This document shows positions 1 through 8,245 of a stretch of DNA of 64,000 nucleotides, piece after piece; position 1 is the first letter of the stretch, and each line of letters begins with the position of its first letter. Under the pieces are notes generated by a model, which worked only from the letters and a program-made list of their open reading frames with translations, was not told where the DNA came from and did not search any database. The DNA lies in assembly GCA_049322695.1 (NCBI GenBank), contig JBMORW010000030.1:21582-85581 (forward strand), given 5' to 3'. A program made the translations under genes and the position numbers. This DNA comes from CALGKJ01 sp049322695 (GTDB lineage Bacteria > Bacillota > Clostridia > Lutisporales > Lutisporaceae).

Positions 1-738
1 AGTTACCATACCTGCAACATCCAGATTGTAGTCTCCTACAGATGGCTTCCAGCCGCCGCCGTCAAAGCTGGCAGCAAGATAGTTATATCCCAGGATTGAA
101 TATGCGTCATAGGAGCTATAGCCTCCGATTATATTGTCAATATAATGCGGCGGTCTTGAAAGCTTCATATCATAATTAAGATTATCTTTAATATAGTTGT
201 GAAGCTGAGTTAAATCCCAGACAACCTCCTCCAGACTATGAAAATGCTGTCTTTTGCCATATATAAGCTTCATAGGACCAAAGATAATATGCTTATAGGT
301 ATGATTTGCCAGCTCATGTCCTTCTCGGACTATCCGCTCAGTGATTTCTTTGAGATTTACAGCTCCACCCAGCTTATCATTGCCATAGTCAGGATAATGG
401 TCGTATCTTATTCCGCCCCAGTTTGCAGTATTCAGCTTTCCTGATATGTCAGGATAGTTGTACTCAGTAGTACCGATTATATCGAAGGTGCCCTTTGCGG
501 AATGTGATTTCAATATATCCAACAGTACTTCGGTAAGACCTGTTGTTGTATTACTTTTATTTGGCTCAGGTACAGCTGAGCTGGGACCGTCATCAAAGGT
601 CATGGCAACTATTCTCTTACCATTGAGAGGAGCCGTTCTTTCTATCCTTCTTACAAGGCTTAGATACCTGCCGGAGCGCTCTTTTTTTATTTTCTTGATA
701 TGACTGTTTACTTTACGGGCAGCATCAAATAAAATCAT
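1..738 (-). CDS. Polysaccharide deacetylase (NodB homology), partial
   Basis: The gene runs off the left edge of the window, so its C-terminus is missing. About 246 residues are visible. They contain the NodB-fold metal motifs TFDDGPS (about residues 47-53) and HTYKH (about 147-151), which in carbohydrate esterase family 4 hold the catalytic Asp and the His residues binding a divalent metal. The family removes N- or O-acetyl groups from cell-wall glycans or exopolysaccharides. No signal peptide is seen, so the substrate could be intracellular or an intermediate. The ATG at 738 has AAAGGA about 8 nt upstream and lies inside the end of the PHP gene (14-base overlap), which suggests translational coupling. 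An in-frame ATG at 756 is possible but has a weaker ribosome site. Confidence 0.85.
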   Translation of the reverse strand, partial: MILFDAARKVNSHIKKIKKERSGRYLSLVRRIERTAPLNGKRIVAMTFDDGPSSAVPEPNKSNTTTGLTEVLLDILKSHSAKGTFDIIGTTEYNYPDISGKLNTANWGGIRYDHYPDYGNDKLGGAVNLKEITERIVREGHELANHTYKHIIFGPMKLIYGKRQHFHSLEEVVWDLTQLHNYIKDNLNYDMKLSRPPHYIDNIIGGYSSYDAYSILGYNYLAASFDGGGWKPSVGDYNLDVAGMVT

Positions 739-1540
739 TTCGCTCAATCCTTTCATTTTTAAAAGAATAGATGCCTTCCTCCGGGGCTTTGCTTAAGCCT
801 GCTTTTAGTATTGCTTCTGCTGCAGAGAAAAAAAGCAGCTTTATTAAAAGCCTTAATGGATTATACTTTCTTGATTTTTTACATTTCACATAATCACTTC
901 TAACCTTATGAATGGAAGAAGATGTTTTTCCGTATATGGTGCATCTTTCTGATATAAGTGCCGATTTGATATCATCTAGATTACTGCTGTTTACGTCTAT
1001 ATCTATGAATGCATTTCCGATTTCACAAATACAGTGAGCATCACTGCCAGCACTTATCGGCTTTTTAAATCTCAATGCATGATCCATAGCATCAAGATTG
1101 CATCTGGTATTTATCCATTTAGCAGCTCTGCTGTTGTAAGCTTCTATACCATCTACCTGCTTCAGTATTGAAGTATCCGGCAGCTGTCCTCTGCTGAAGG
1201 GATGTGCTATAAAAACGATAGCATCTTGCTTATGTGCGGCTTCGATGATATCGCTGCTTTTGAACCTTCCAAGCTTATCTCTTGTAAGACCTTTTTCCTC
1301 AAGGCCTTCTCTTAGAAAATATACCAACAGGTGCCCCATTTCAGTAGAATACTCAGCTCCGGGAATAATTATAAAATCCTTGAAGCCTTTTTCCATAGCG
1401 GCTTTACTGCCTGCAAAGCTGTTGTGGTCAGTAATGGCTATTCCATCAAGACCTTTAGCCTTGGCTTCTTCATATATGTTTTCAATACTTGAATCTGAAT
1501 CGGGAGAGTAAATTGAATGTATATGCATATCAAAGCGCAT
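725..1540 (-). CDS. PHP-domain metal-dependent phosphoesterase
   Basis: This 271-residue protein opens with the PHP signature: DMHIHSIYSPDS (residues 4-15), then ITDHNS near 36-41 and GAEYST near 61-66, with later HPF and GSDAHC motifs (about 115 and 165). These His and Asp residues bind two or three metals in PHP phosphoesterases such as histidinol phosphatase and YciV-type nucleases. The exact substrate cannot be read from the sequence. The C-terminal 70 residues are Lys/Arg-rich and less typical. The start has GGTGGTGA upstream. It overlaps the deacetylase gene and follows the ATP-grasp gene after a 242-base gap carrying repeats, so it may belong to the same transcription unit. Confidence 0.85.
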   Translation of the reverse strand: MRFDMHIHSIYSPDSDSSIENIYEEAKAKGLDGIAITDHNSFAGSKAAMEKGFKDFIIIPGAEYSTEMGHLLVYFLREGLEEKGLTRDKLGRFKSSDIIEAAHKQDAIVFIAHPFSRGQLPDTSILKQVDGIEAYNSRAAKWINTRCNLDAMDHALRFKKPISAGSDAHCICEIGNAFIDIDVNSSNLDDIKSALISERCTIYGKTSSSIHKVRSDYVKCKKSRKYNPLRLLIKLLFFSAAEAILKAGLSKAPEEGIYSFKNERIERNDFI

Positions 1541-1544
1541 TAAA

Positions 1545-1650
1545 TCACCACCTGAAATAGTTACTAGCTTCTAGCCACTAGCTGCTGGCATTACTTCTTT
1601 TGGTCACTGGTTACTGGTCTCTAGTCGCTCTGGTATTACCCAAGCATTCC
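1545..1650. repeat. Dispersed palindrome-rich repeat, copy 1
   Basis: The gap between the ATP-grasp and PHP genes is filled with short reiterated words such as CTAGC, CACTAG, GGTCACTGGTTACTGGT and CTCTGGTATTACCC. The same words occur at 23018-23117 in another intergenic gap, including GGTTACTGGT, GTCGCTGG and CTCTGGTATTCCC. The two tracts are related but not identical. No ORF or terminator with a clear U-tract is evident. It is best read as a copy of a dispersed non-coding repeat family. Confidence 0.6.
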
Positions 1651-1782
1651 TATGAAGTTTTTCAATGAAATCAATACTATTGATAAATATCTGATAATCG
1701 AAAAACAGCACAGGTGTTTTTGTGGAAGCTGTTTTCACCCTTATGAGGAATGCAACTGCGCAGGAGTGATGTCAAGTGGCCC

Positions 1783-2979
1783 CTACCCGTTATATTTCCT
1801 AAATGCCTGCCTGAAATACTGTATGGAGGATTTCAGGTCACTTATATCAAATACTCCCTCTGCTACAAAGGGATTCAATAAATCTATAATATAGCTGAAC
1901 AGGAAAGCCGGTTTATTGCTGCTTCTTGCAAAATATCCCTTAAAGGACATAAGGTCCTGCAATATAAAGCGCATTTTCTTTCCTATCTTGTAGTTAGGCT
2001 CTAAAGCCTTATCATCAGAAAAATCTTCAGTCATGCCCTTTGCTGCATTGTATATATACATTGGGAAATCAGCGCCTGCAGCAGTAGTTAAAGGAAAGCT
2101 ACCCCAAATGCGGGGATTAATCTCCATAAGAGCAAGCTTGCCATTAAGTTCACCCTTAAATTCTACCATAGCAACACCCGTCCACTTAAGCTCCTTCAAA
2201 AGCGTTACGGCATAGTCAACCAGCCTCTTATCCCATATGCTTTCACAAAAGCAGCTGGGTCCTCCCGTTACGGGGTATTCCCGCAGTCTCATATGACAGA
2301 AAACTGTAGTAGGATTACTGTCTTTATCAAATATGGCAGACACGCCAAAGCCATTTCCTTTTATGTACTCCTGTACCAGAGGAAATTCTTGTATACCATG
2401 CATATAAGTAAAGGCTTCAACAAATGCATCCGTATCATTTACTATTCTGTAGCGTTTTTCGGGACCAAGCTTTAAAAGCTCTCCCTGTCTATACTTAACA
2501 ACTGCAGGATATTTAATTCTTGCTGATAACTCAGTAATTGATTCATTGGGATTTAAGGTAGTGGTTTCAGGTATTGGTATACCGGATTTTTCGGCAATAC
2601 CAAGAAGCCTGTATGTATCATTTGCTATGTCTATACATTCTGTATTGGGGACTATGAAGTCATAACTGCTAGAAAGCACTTCAATATTACGCGATACAGC
2701 CATTAGACTATGTATTCCCACAGGTATGAGTACAGGCTTACTATCCACATTACTCGCATAATTGACCAAATCTGTTATGAAAATCTTCTCGTTCTTTTCA
2801 CTGTCTGAAAGAGAAAGTCTGTCAGCAGTATACTTCGAATAAAAGCCCAAAGCAGAGGCAGATGGAGTTGATACCTTTTCCGCGGCAGTAACTCTTATGC
2901 CCTTTTTACCTAGGGAGCGTATAATTGGAAGGCTCATCCTGTATCTGACATCTGTTATAACAACTGAATCATTATTCAT
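1783..2979 (-). CDS. ATP-grasp family ligase
   Basis: This 398-residue protein has an N-terminal pre-ATP-grasp domain (VVITDVRYRMSLPIIRSLG) and an ATP-grasp core: PAVVKYRQG (about residues 163-171), PLVQEYIKGNGFGVS (about 200-214) and the metal-binding EINPRIWGS (about 288-296). ATP-grasp enzymes form an acyl-phosphate on a carboxylate and couple it to an amine, thiol or similar nucleophile. It resembles the carbamoyl-phosphate-synthase-like/PylC-like group rather than a named enzyme. It begins 12 bases after the ThiS-like gene and has a GGGGGA ribosome site. That adjacency suggests it may act on or with the carrier protein; this is inference. Confidence 0.8.
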   Translation of the reverse strand: MNNDSVVITDVRYRMSLPIIRSLGKKGIRVTAAEKVSTPSASALGFYSKYTADRLSLSDSEKNEKIFITDLVNYASNVDSKPVLIPVGIHSLMAVSRNIEVLSSSYDFIVPNTECIDIANDTYRLLGIAEKSGIPIPETTTLNPNESITELSARIKYPAVVKYRQGELLKLGPEKRYRIVNDTDAFVEAFTYMHGIQEFPLVQEYIKGNGFGVSAIFDKDSNPTTVFCHMRLREYPVTGGPSCFCESIWDKRLVDYAVTLLKELKWTGVAMVEFKGELNGKLALMEINPRIWGSFPLTTAAGADFPMYIYNAAKGMTEDFSDDKALEPNYKIGKKMRFILQDLMSFKGYFARSSNKPAFLFSYIIDLLNPFVAEGVFDISDLKSSIQYFRQAFRKYNG

Positions 2980-2991
2980 AAGTCCCCCGTT

Positions 2992-3189
2992 TTAGCCTCC
3001 AGCAAGAAGATGTATGGCTTTTACATCATCTCCGTCCCTTATGGGAGTAGATGCATATTGTTCAGGCTGTATTAAAACATTGTTTATCTTTACTATAAGC
3101 TTTGGGTAGGTATAATTCTTTTGCTGCAGAAGCTTTTCCACAGTCAAGCCTTCCTCCCATTGAAAGTCGCGTCCGTTGACCTTTATCAA
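2992..3189 (-). CDS. ThiS/MoaD-like sulfur-carrier protein
   Basis: This 65-residue ubiquitin-fold protein ends in LLAGG. The diglycine terminus is what ThiS, MoaD and related carriers use for adenylation and thiocarboxylate formation. The N-terminus (MIKVNGRDFQW) and DGDDVKAIHLLAGG match ThiS layout and length. The start appears to be TTG, with GAGGTGA upstream. No thiF, thiG, moaE or moeB homologue is next to it, so the partner is unknown. Candidate roles are thiazole synthesis, molybdo- or tungstopterin sulfur transfer (an AOR is encoded 17 kb away), or a dedicated carrier for the adjacent ATP-grasp enzyme. I leave out the symbol because ThiS and MoaD-type carriers cannot be separated here. 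Confidence 0.75.
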   Translation of the reverse strand: MIKVNGRDFQWEEGLTVEKLLQQKNYTYPKLIVKINNVLIQPEQYASTPIRDGDDVKAIHLLAGG

Positions 3190-3277
3190 AACAAATCACC
3201 TCAGAGAAATTTTTTCTTGGTTATTTTTCATTTTATATTATTGTGCAAAACTTGGCAACTTAAACAGCACAACCTAT

Positions 3278-3577
3278 TTATTCTGCTTCGCTTAGTCCTT
3301 TTATCAGTATGGTATCACATTTTGCAGCTTTTAGGCGGTATTTCAATATATTCTGATACTCTGAGGATTGATACCAATCCCTAAAATCTTTTTCAGATTC
3401 AAAGCGTATGATAACAGCACGCTCATGCTTCCATTCGCCCTCCAGCACTTCGGGATTATTGTCGACAGCGAGATACTTGCCTTTGAACTTTACGAACACC
3501 TCATTGCAGTCATTGAGATACTTTTGATATTCGTCAGGGTCATTTATTTTTATATTTGCCACGAAATAGTAGCTCAT
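3278..3577 (-). CDS. DUF1330-like dimeric alpha/beta-barrel protein
   Basis: This 99-residue protein starts MSYYFVANIKINDPDEYQKY and has the pattern of DUF1330/ferredoxin-like dimeric barrels: an N-terminal strand, an INDPDEYQKY helix start, then GEWKHERAVIIRFES and FRDWYQSSEYQ. Members are often small stand-alone enzymes or stress proteins of unknown substrate. The ribosome site AAAGGAG is well placed. It lies 13 bases downstream of the cupin/VOC fusion and could be co-transcribed with it. No catalytic function can be assigned. Confidence 0.65.
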   Translation of the reverse strand: MSYYFVANIKINDPDEYQKYLNDCNEVFVKFKGKYLAVDNNPEVLEGEWKHERAVIIRFESEKDFRDWYQSSEYQNILKYRLKAAKCDTILIKGLSEAE

Positions 3578-3590
3578 ATATTATACTCCT

Positions 3591-4340
3591 TTATATTGTA
3601 ATTTCTATTATGTTGCCTTCAGGGTCAAGCACACAGCTTTCATAGTAGCCGTCTCCGGTAGTGCGAGGTTCACTGACCATGCAATGTCCATCTTCCTTCA
3701 ACCTTGCGGTAAGCTCATCAACCTGCTTCTTACTTCCCACAGAGAAGGCTATATGTATAATCCCCTTATATTGGCTTTTAATGTTGTTTTGATTATCAGG
3801 TATCCCCGGCATATGCATAAGCTCTAGCCTTGTACCCGCTTTGAAGCTTATAAAATATGATTTGAATTGCTTATCTGGGTTATGATACAGCTTATTTGGT
3901 GTGCCGTCAAAGTACTTACAGTAAAAATCCTTCATACCGTCAAGATCCTTTACCCATATTGCGGTATGCTCAATTAAAAAGCCTTTTTCCTTATTTGCAG
4001 TATTTGACTGATATCTGTCCTTCTGATCAAAAAAGGTTATATCCGCATAGCCTGCATATATTTTGCCTGAATGCCTTACCCCTTCAGGTATGTAATATCT
4101 GTCACCCTTATGATAGGAATTGAATATACCGTCAATAATCAAGTCAATCCTGCCTTCAAGCACTATACCCCATTGACCTGCATGATTGTGCTCCGGCAGC
4201 TCAACATCGTCTTCAAATTGCATGAATATTATTTGATGTCCGATGCCTTGCGAAAGATAAGCCTTAATGCCGCTGATGGGTATATCAGCCTCCGGAAGCT
4301 TAAGTATCGGCTCAGGAAAAATATTTTTAACACCACTCAT
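3591..4340 (-). CDS. Cupin-VOC (glyoxalase-like) fusion protein
   Basis: Two metal-enzyme folds are joined in about 249 residues. The N-terminal half is a cupin, with LPEHNHAGQWGIVLEGR (about 50-66) and GDRYYIPEGVRHSG (about 81-94) giving the two cupin His motifs. The C-terminal half (about 124-249) is a vicinal-oxygen-chelate domain: EHTAIWVKDLDGMKDFYCKYF, LELMH, HIAFSV and DPEGNIIEI supply the usual His/Glu pattern. I chose the second ATG (4340) because GAGG sits 6 nt upstream. The reaction is unknown; it could be a lyase, isomerase or dioxygenase acting on a small polar metabolite. Confidence 0.75.
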   Translation of the reverse strand: MSGVKNIFPEPILKLPEADIPISGIKAYLSQGIGHQIIFMQFEDDVELPEHNHAGQWGIVLEGRIDLIIDGIFNSYHKGDRYYIPEGVRHSGKIYAGYADITFFDQKDRYQSNTANKEKGFLIEHTAIWVKDLDGMKDFYCKYFDGTPNKLYHNPDKQFKSYFISFKAGTRLELMHMPGIPDNQNNIKSQYKGIIHIAFSVGSKKQVDELTARLKEDGHCMVSEPRTTGDGYYESCVLDPEGNIIEITI

Positions 4341-4541
4341 ATACATCCTCTTTTCTGTGTATTATTAAAATTTTTCTGTATAGAAACATATTTAACTTAT
4401 TCTACAAGCAATATATAAGTCCTCTTATAAAAGTAAAATTATGAAGCTTTAAGAGGTAATTATTTCATAGGTGTAAAGCCAAGGAGAGCTACTACATACG
4501 CAGAATGCAATACTGCTATACTGCCTAGGTATGCTTTATGC

Positions 4542-4585
4542 AAAATTAAAAGCTGTTGACTTTATACTATCAACAGCTTTTTACC
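4542..4585 (-). terminator. Rho-independent terminator
   Basis: A 12-bp perfect stem (4548-4559 pairs with 4570-4581) contains AGCTGTTGA. On the minus strand it is followed by a T-rich tail. It overlaps the stop codon of the DUF3788 gene and ends that unit before the cupin/VOC gene. Confidence 0.75.
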
Positions 4586-5025
4586 TATTTTGGCGCGCTT
4601 TTCTTAACCGAAGCAATAAGCTTATAATCCTCCAACAATTTTGTGTTATGTATCCGGAACATCATCCATTTGCCCTGCTTCATGAAGTCACCAGCATTTC
4701 TATACATATCCGCAATTTCCGGGCTAAGCTTAGGAAGTACAGACTCCATAAAGGGATCCAGCTTATAGCTTATTACCAAAAACACAGAGAAGGAGTTTTC
4801 TTCAGGATAAAGAGTACCATATGATATACCGCTTTTCTGAAGCTTGATATTCCAGCCCGGTTTTCCGGAGCATACGCTGTAGGTTAGCTTAGGCTTTACC
4901 TTATAATTTGTCTGCATATGTTGGAGCAGGTCCTTCCACAGCTCTTGGGCATCACCCCCTATATATTCGAAAATCTGCTCCATCTCCGGCTGTCTGTCCT
5001 GAGGAAAAATATCCTTCCATTCCAT
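4585..5025 (-). CDS. DUF3788 family protein
   Basis: This is a 146-residue soluble protein without a predicted membrane segment. The layout matches DUF3788: a N-terminal helical part, the KPKLTYSVCSGKPGWNIKLQ strand region, then KSGISYGTLYPEENSFSVFLVI and a C-terminal basic tail. The family is common in Clostridia and its function is not known. A strong AGGAGG lies 7 nt before the ATG. A terminator directly follows, so it is probably the last gene of a short unit with the flavodoxin/ferredoxin gene upstream (34 bases away). Confidence 0.6.
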   Translation of the reverse strand: MEWKDIFPQDRQPEMEQIFEYIGGDAQELWKDLLQHMQTNYKVKPKLTYSVCSGKPGWNIKLQKSGISYGTLYPEENSFSVFLVISYKLDPFMESVLPKLSPEIADMYRNAGDFMKQGKWMMFRIHNTKLLEDYKLIASVKKSAPK

Positions 5026-5059
5026 AAAATACCTCCTGATATAGTAAATTTCATTTGTT

Positions 5060-6118
5060 TTATCCCTTGAAACCGGGAGCTTTATACCTTATATATTTTT
5101 TTGTATAGCTTTTCAAGAAAAGCTTTCGAATAAAAGGTACTTGCTCAAGTATATATATAAGCTTGTCGAGCACAAAAAAGCCCAAAGGGAAAGAAAGCAG
5201 ATAACATAATATGTAATATAGTATTTTGATTATCCCCATGCCTGCAAAGCTTATATGAGAATTGCCGGTCAGTATTCTTACTAAAAGGCTCCACAGCATT
5301 GAACCATAGGCAGAGATAAAGGGGACTAGTGCAACTGTATATACAAGTACAGTAAACATTCTTATGTTTGATATTTGAATGGACTTTTGAGGGCATACAT
5401 TGTAGCACTTGAGACATGCGTCACAGCGATAGCTCCATACAGGTTTTTTATTATTTATATGAATAGTGTTTGCAGGACAAATCCTTTCACAAAGACCACA
5501 GGAATTACAGCTTTCATCGGATATATAGAATTTACCGAACTGCCACCTGCCTAAATATGTAAAAAGTGAGCCTCCCAACCATCCGAATACAGTATCTGCA
5601 AAACCATATTGCTTTGTATGCCTTTCATTTGATGCAATTTTACAGGCTATGCTTTTAATACACAAATCTGCTATTTCGAAAATACTGCTGCAGGTATGGT
5701 CGGATACTGCTGATGCAAATATCGTAATGTTCTCGGGATATCCCACACTTTCCATTAAAACAACATCAAAGCCTCTTCTTTTCAGCATACGTGCTGCCTG
5801 CTTTGCAGACTGTCCTTCATAGCCGGTATGCCAGCCGCCTTTAGTGCTGATCATTCCGAAATTTGCTATTACTGCAGCCTTTGTATCCTTTTCTGCCTTA
5901 AGCTTTTTCATATAGAGCTGAAAGGTATAAGGTATGGTGAATGCATATACCGGAAACATGAAAACATGATAATCAGCCTTAATAGTCAGCAGTGGTGTAT
6001 TACGATTTACACAAACAATACCTGTATCGATATTCATGCCTTTCAGTTCCTTGGAAAGCAGTTCTGCTGCGTGGGCAGTGTTGCCGGTACCTGTAAAATA
6101 ATGTATAAGAATCCTCAT
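5060..6118 (-). CDS. EFR1-type flavodoxin/4Fe-4S ferredoxin membrane protein
   Basis: The N-terminus (about 1-160) is a flavodoxin-like domain with the FMN phosphate loop FTGTGNTAH (about residues 8-16). It is followed by two 4Fe-4S motifs, CNSCGLCERICP (about 205-216) and CDACLKCYNVCP (about 235-246), then two or three hydrophobic segments to the end. The architecture matches EFR1-family proteins of anaerobes, thought to move electrons between a flavin and iron-sulfur clusters at the membrane. I chose the ATG at 6118 (MRILIHYF) because GGGAG precedes it. No partner enzyme is adjacent, so the electron donor and acceptor are open. Confidence 0.8.
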   Translation of the reverse strand: MRILIHYFTGTGNTAHAAELLSKELKGMNIDTGIVCVNRNTPLLTIKADYHVFMFPVYAFTIPYTFQLYMKKLKAEKDTKAAVIANFGMISTKGGWHTGYEGQSAKQAARMLKRRGFDVVLMESVGYPENITIFASAVSDHTCSSIFEIADLCIKSIACKIASNERHTKQYGFADTVFGWLGGSLFTYLGRWQFGKFYISDESCNSCGLCERICPANTIHINNKKPVWSYRCDACLKCYNVCPQKSIQISNIRMFTVLVYTVALVPFISAYGSMLWSLLVRILTGNSHISFAGMGIIKILYYILCYLLSFPLGFFVLDKLIYILEQVPFIRKLFLKSYTKKYIRYKAPGFKG

Positions 6119-6526
6119 ATTTTCTCCCATCCACATAGGCTATAGACTCAATAAGAGCTGAAAAATATTTACACTCTACTGATACTATCCTTGTCAATAT
6201 CATATATGCTTCAAAAGATTCAGAAGTCTTTAACTTCCAGCCTTCTGATTAGATTACTGTTAAAATCCAGTGTAATGAAAGGCCAGCTGCCGATTCTGAA
6301 GGAGTACGAGCAGCTAAATCAATCCAGCTTGCATCATGATTCATCAGTGGTTACTGTTCTGTCAGATAGCTATATATACCTGAAAGCGGGTGACAGTAAG
6401 TCGCCTTACAATAGTTCAAAATCACATCTTATATTATCCTCTATAACCTTTATCGTCGTTGTGATAGTAATTTTTCTATTTTACTCATTTAGTTATTCCT
6501 TGGCTTCGCATTACATATTATCAATA
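6119..6526. other. Intergenic region, no gene recognised
   Basis: About 400 bases between the flavodoxin/ferredoxin gene and a nucleotidyltransferase. A plus-strand open frame of about 126 codons exists at 6191-6571, but it lacks a ribosome site, is of odd composition and overlaps the end of the minus-strand gene. The minus strand contains only short frames. It may hold the promoter of the flavodoxin/ferredoxin unit or a decayed gene. Confidence 0.5.
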
Positions 6527-7213
6527 TCAAGTCAGATTAGTTTCTGTAACATATTTGCAGAGGGTTTCTAATGCGTTAACATCTTTCCCTTGGGATTCTA
6601 TACATTTTTCTACCAATCCTGCCATATACTCATCCTTCTCTCTTATTTCCGACAACTGATGTTTTGCTTTCACAGCCCACCATTGTTTTAGCTTAAACTG
6701 AGACTCTATACACTCGTTTACTAGATGGAAGCAAAGCCAACTTTGACTGGTACTGCAAGATTCTTGGTCGATATAATTATTCCATAAATCTGAAATGCGT
6801 TTCTTTATTTTAAATGTTTCATCTGCCGATAAGTTACTTGGACCTAGCATATAATACCTTTTTCCCAATTCCTGAAGCTCTGTCAATTTATCTGACTCTC
6901 CCCAGAGACAAATGCCTTTGGCAATCATAGTCGTAATGGTACCAATATTTCCATTCCGTTCATATTCCTTTATGACTTCTTCATACCAGGACCATGGGGC
7001 AATCATCAGCTGAATCTCCTTGCGTTTAAAGGTCAGATTTTCTCTCATGAAGCTGTCAAATTGACCTATATAGCAAAGGTCTATATCACTTCTGTCAGTA
7101 GCTCTGTTCAGGGAATAAGATCCACACAGCAGTACCGCTTCGATGTCGGACCTATGTGGTAAGTCTTCTTCAAGGAAGCTTTTAATCAATACAAGTACGT
7201 TCTCATCTATCAT
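6527..7213 (-). CDS. Nucleotidyltransferase-domain protein (MNT-like)
   Basis: This 228-residue protein has the polymerase-beta nucleotidyltransferase signature near the N-terminus: LLCGSYSLNRATDRSDIDLCYIG (about residues 27-49), with the Gly-Ser and Asp-x-Asp pair that bind MgATP. The rest is helical and could bind a substrate or resemble a HEPN-like tail. The family includes antibiotic nucleotidylyltransferases and the MNT antitoxin/AMPylase of HEPN-MNT systems. No separate HEPN toxin is adjacent. GGAGG lies upstream of the ATG. The substrate is unknown. Confidence 0.75.
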   Translation of the reverse strand: MIDENVLVLIKSFLEEDLPHRSDIEAVLLCGSYSLNRATDRSDIDLCYIGQFDSFMRENLTFKRKEIQLMIAPWSWYEEVIKEYERNGNIGTITTMIAKGICLWGESDKLTELQELGKRYYMLGPSNLSADETFKIKKRISDLWNNYIDQESCSTSQSWLCFHLVNECIESQFKLKQWWAVKAKHQLSEIREKDEYMAGLVEKCIESQGKDVNALETLCKYVTETNLT

Positions 7214-7247
7214 AATGATCCTCCATGAGTTAATATTGATATGTTAA

Positions 7248-8201
7248 TTATTTATGATTCTTAACATAACTATAATAAGACTCCCATTTTTCCATTATTA
7301 AGCCTAGTCTTTTACCTTCATCCAGTACCTCTATAAAGCCCGTTTTCATTTCTTCAAGTCCGTTTCTCATATGTCCTTCTATCATAAAAAGCTCATCGTC
7401 ATCATTGAACATCATCATGAGCATTGGAATAACGAGCAGCTTGGGGTAATATAGAAAATTAATTGGACTTATTTTTCTTGGATTTATCCCCCTTTTTTCA
7501 CATACCTTAAGTCCCTCACGGGCTACATCTATCATTTCACTTATTTTCCTGCAGGATTTTACTACATCCACCGGAGATCCGTACTTGAGAAAGACACCTA
7601 TACCTGACGATTGTTGTATATAATGAGTAATAATCCAATCTTCTATGTTTACAGTGGTCTTTGGACGCATACCTGCTTGTTCAAGTATTTCATACAGCTT
7701 TCTTATCCTTTCGGTATCAGAATTATCCGGTTCGCCGATTCGTGTGTTGCCATCACCAAAAATAATGATTTTGATAGTTCCATTATCCCTTGTACCGCCT
7801 ACCATATGAGGAAACGCATATATATACTGCTCTTTGGGAAGTACATTTACAAGCTCTTCAGAGCATTTCCAATTGTTTTGAAATATTACAATGGTGGATT
7901 TTCTGATTTTTTCCTTGAGTTCATTGAGAGTATTTATAATTTGTTGTCTCTGTACAGGTATAAATACAAAGTCATATTCATCCTGCAATTCATACAGAGA
8001 AATGATATTAGGACAAAAAGCTTCCTTGCCTTGAACTCTTTTCTTACCTCTTTTATCAACAAATTCGATGGTTAATCCTTGAGTTTTATACATTTCCACA
8101 GTGTGAGCCTTTGCAAGCAGGGTCACATTATGACCAGCTTTTGAAAGCTGCCAAGCATAGGTTGACCCTATAACACCTGTACCAACAATTAATAATCTCA
8201 T
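7248..8201 (-). CDS. Ketopantoate reductase-like (ApbA/PanE) oxidoreductase
   Basis: The protein opens with the Rossmann motif LLIVGTGVIGSTYAWQL (residues 3-19), typical of ApbA/PanE 2-dehydropantoate 2-reductases, and keeps the PanE-like QNNW and HMVGG patterns near 120-145. At about 317 residues it is of normal length. I start it at 8201 because AGGAGGGCAATT precedes that ATG; a longer in-frame start at 8249 has no such site. No pantothenate genes are near, and many paralogues of this family act on other 2-keto acids, so I do not call it panE. Confidence 0.75.
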   Translation of the reverse strand: MRLLIVGTGVIGSTYAWQLSKAGHNVTLLAKAHTVEMYKTQGLTIEFVDKRGKKRVQGKEAFCPNIISLYELQDEYDFVFIPVQRQQIINTLNELKEKIRKSTIVIFQNNWKCSEELVNVLPKEQYIYAFPHMVGGTRDNGTIKIIIFGDGNTRIGEPDNSDTERIRKLYEILEQAGMRPKTTVNIEDWIITHYIQQSSGIGVFLKYGSPVDVVKSCRKISEMIDVAREGLKVCEKRGINPRKISPINFLYYPKLLVIPMLMMMFNDDDELFMIEGHMRNGLEEMKTGFIEVLDEGKRLGLIMEKWESYYSYVKNHK

Positions 8202-8245
8202 AATTGCCCTCCTAAGAGAAGTATAAATATAATTTAAGCAATCAA

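Noticed and set aside
4440..4540. Stretch with GTAAAGCCAAGGAGAGCTAC that recalls a cyclic-dinucleotide riboswitch
   Set aside because: The conserved aptamer words do not match in order and no plus-strand gene follows for more than 20 kb.
6191..6571. Plus-strand open frame of about 126 codons
   Set aside because: No ribosome site, unusual composition, overlaps the end of the minus-strand nucleotidyltransferase and shows no family motif.
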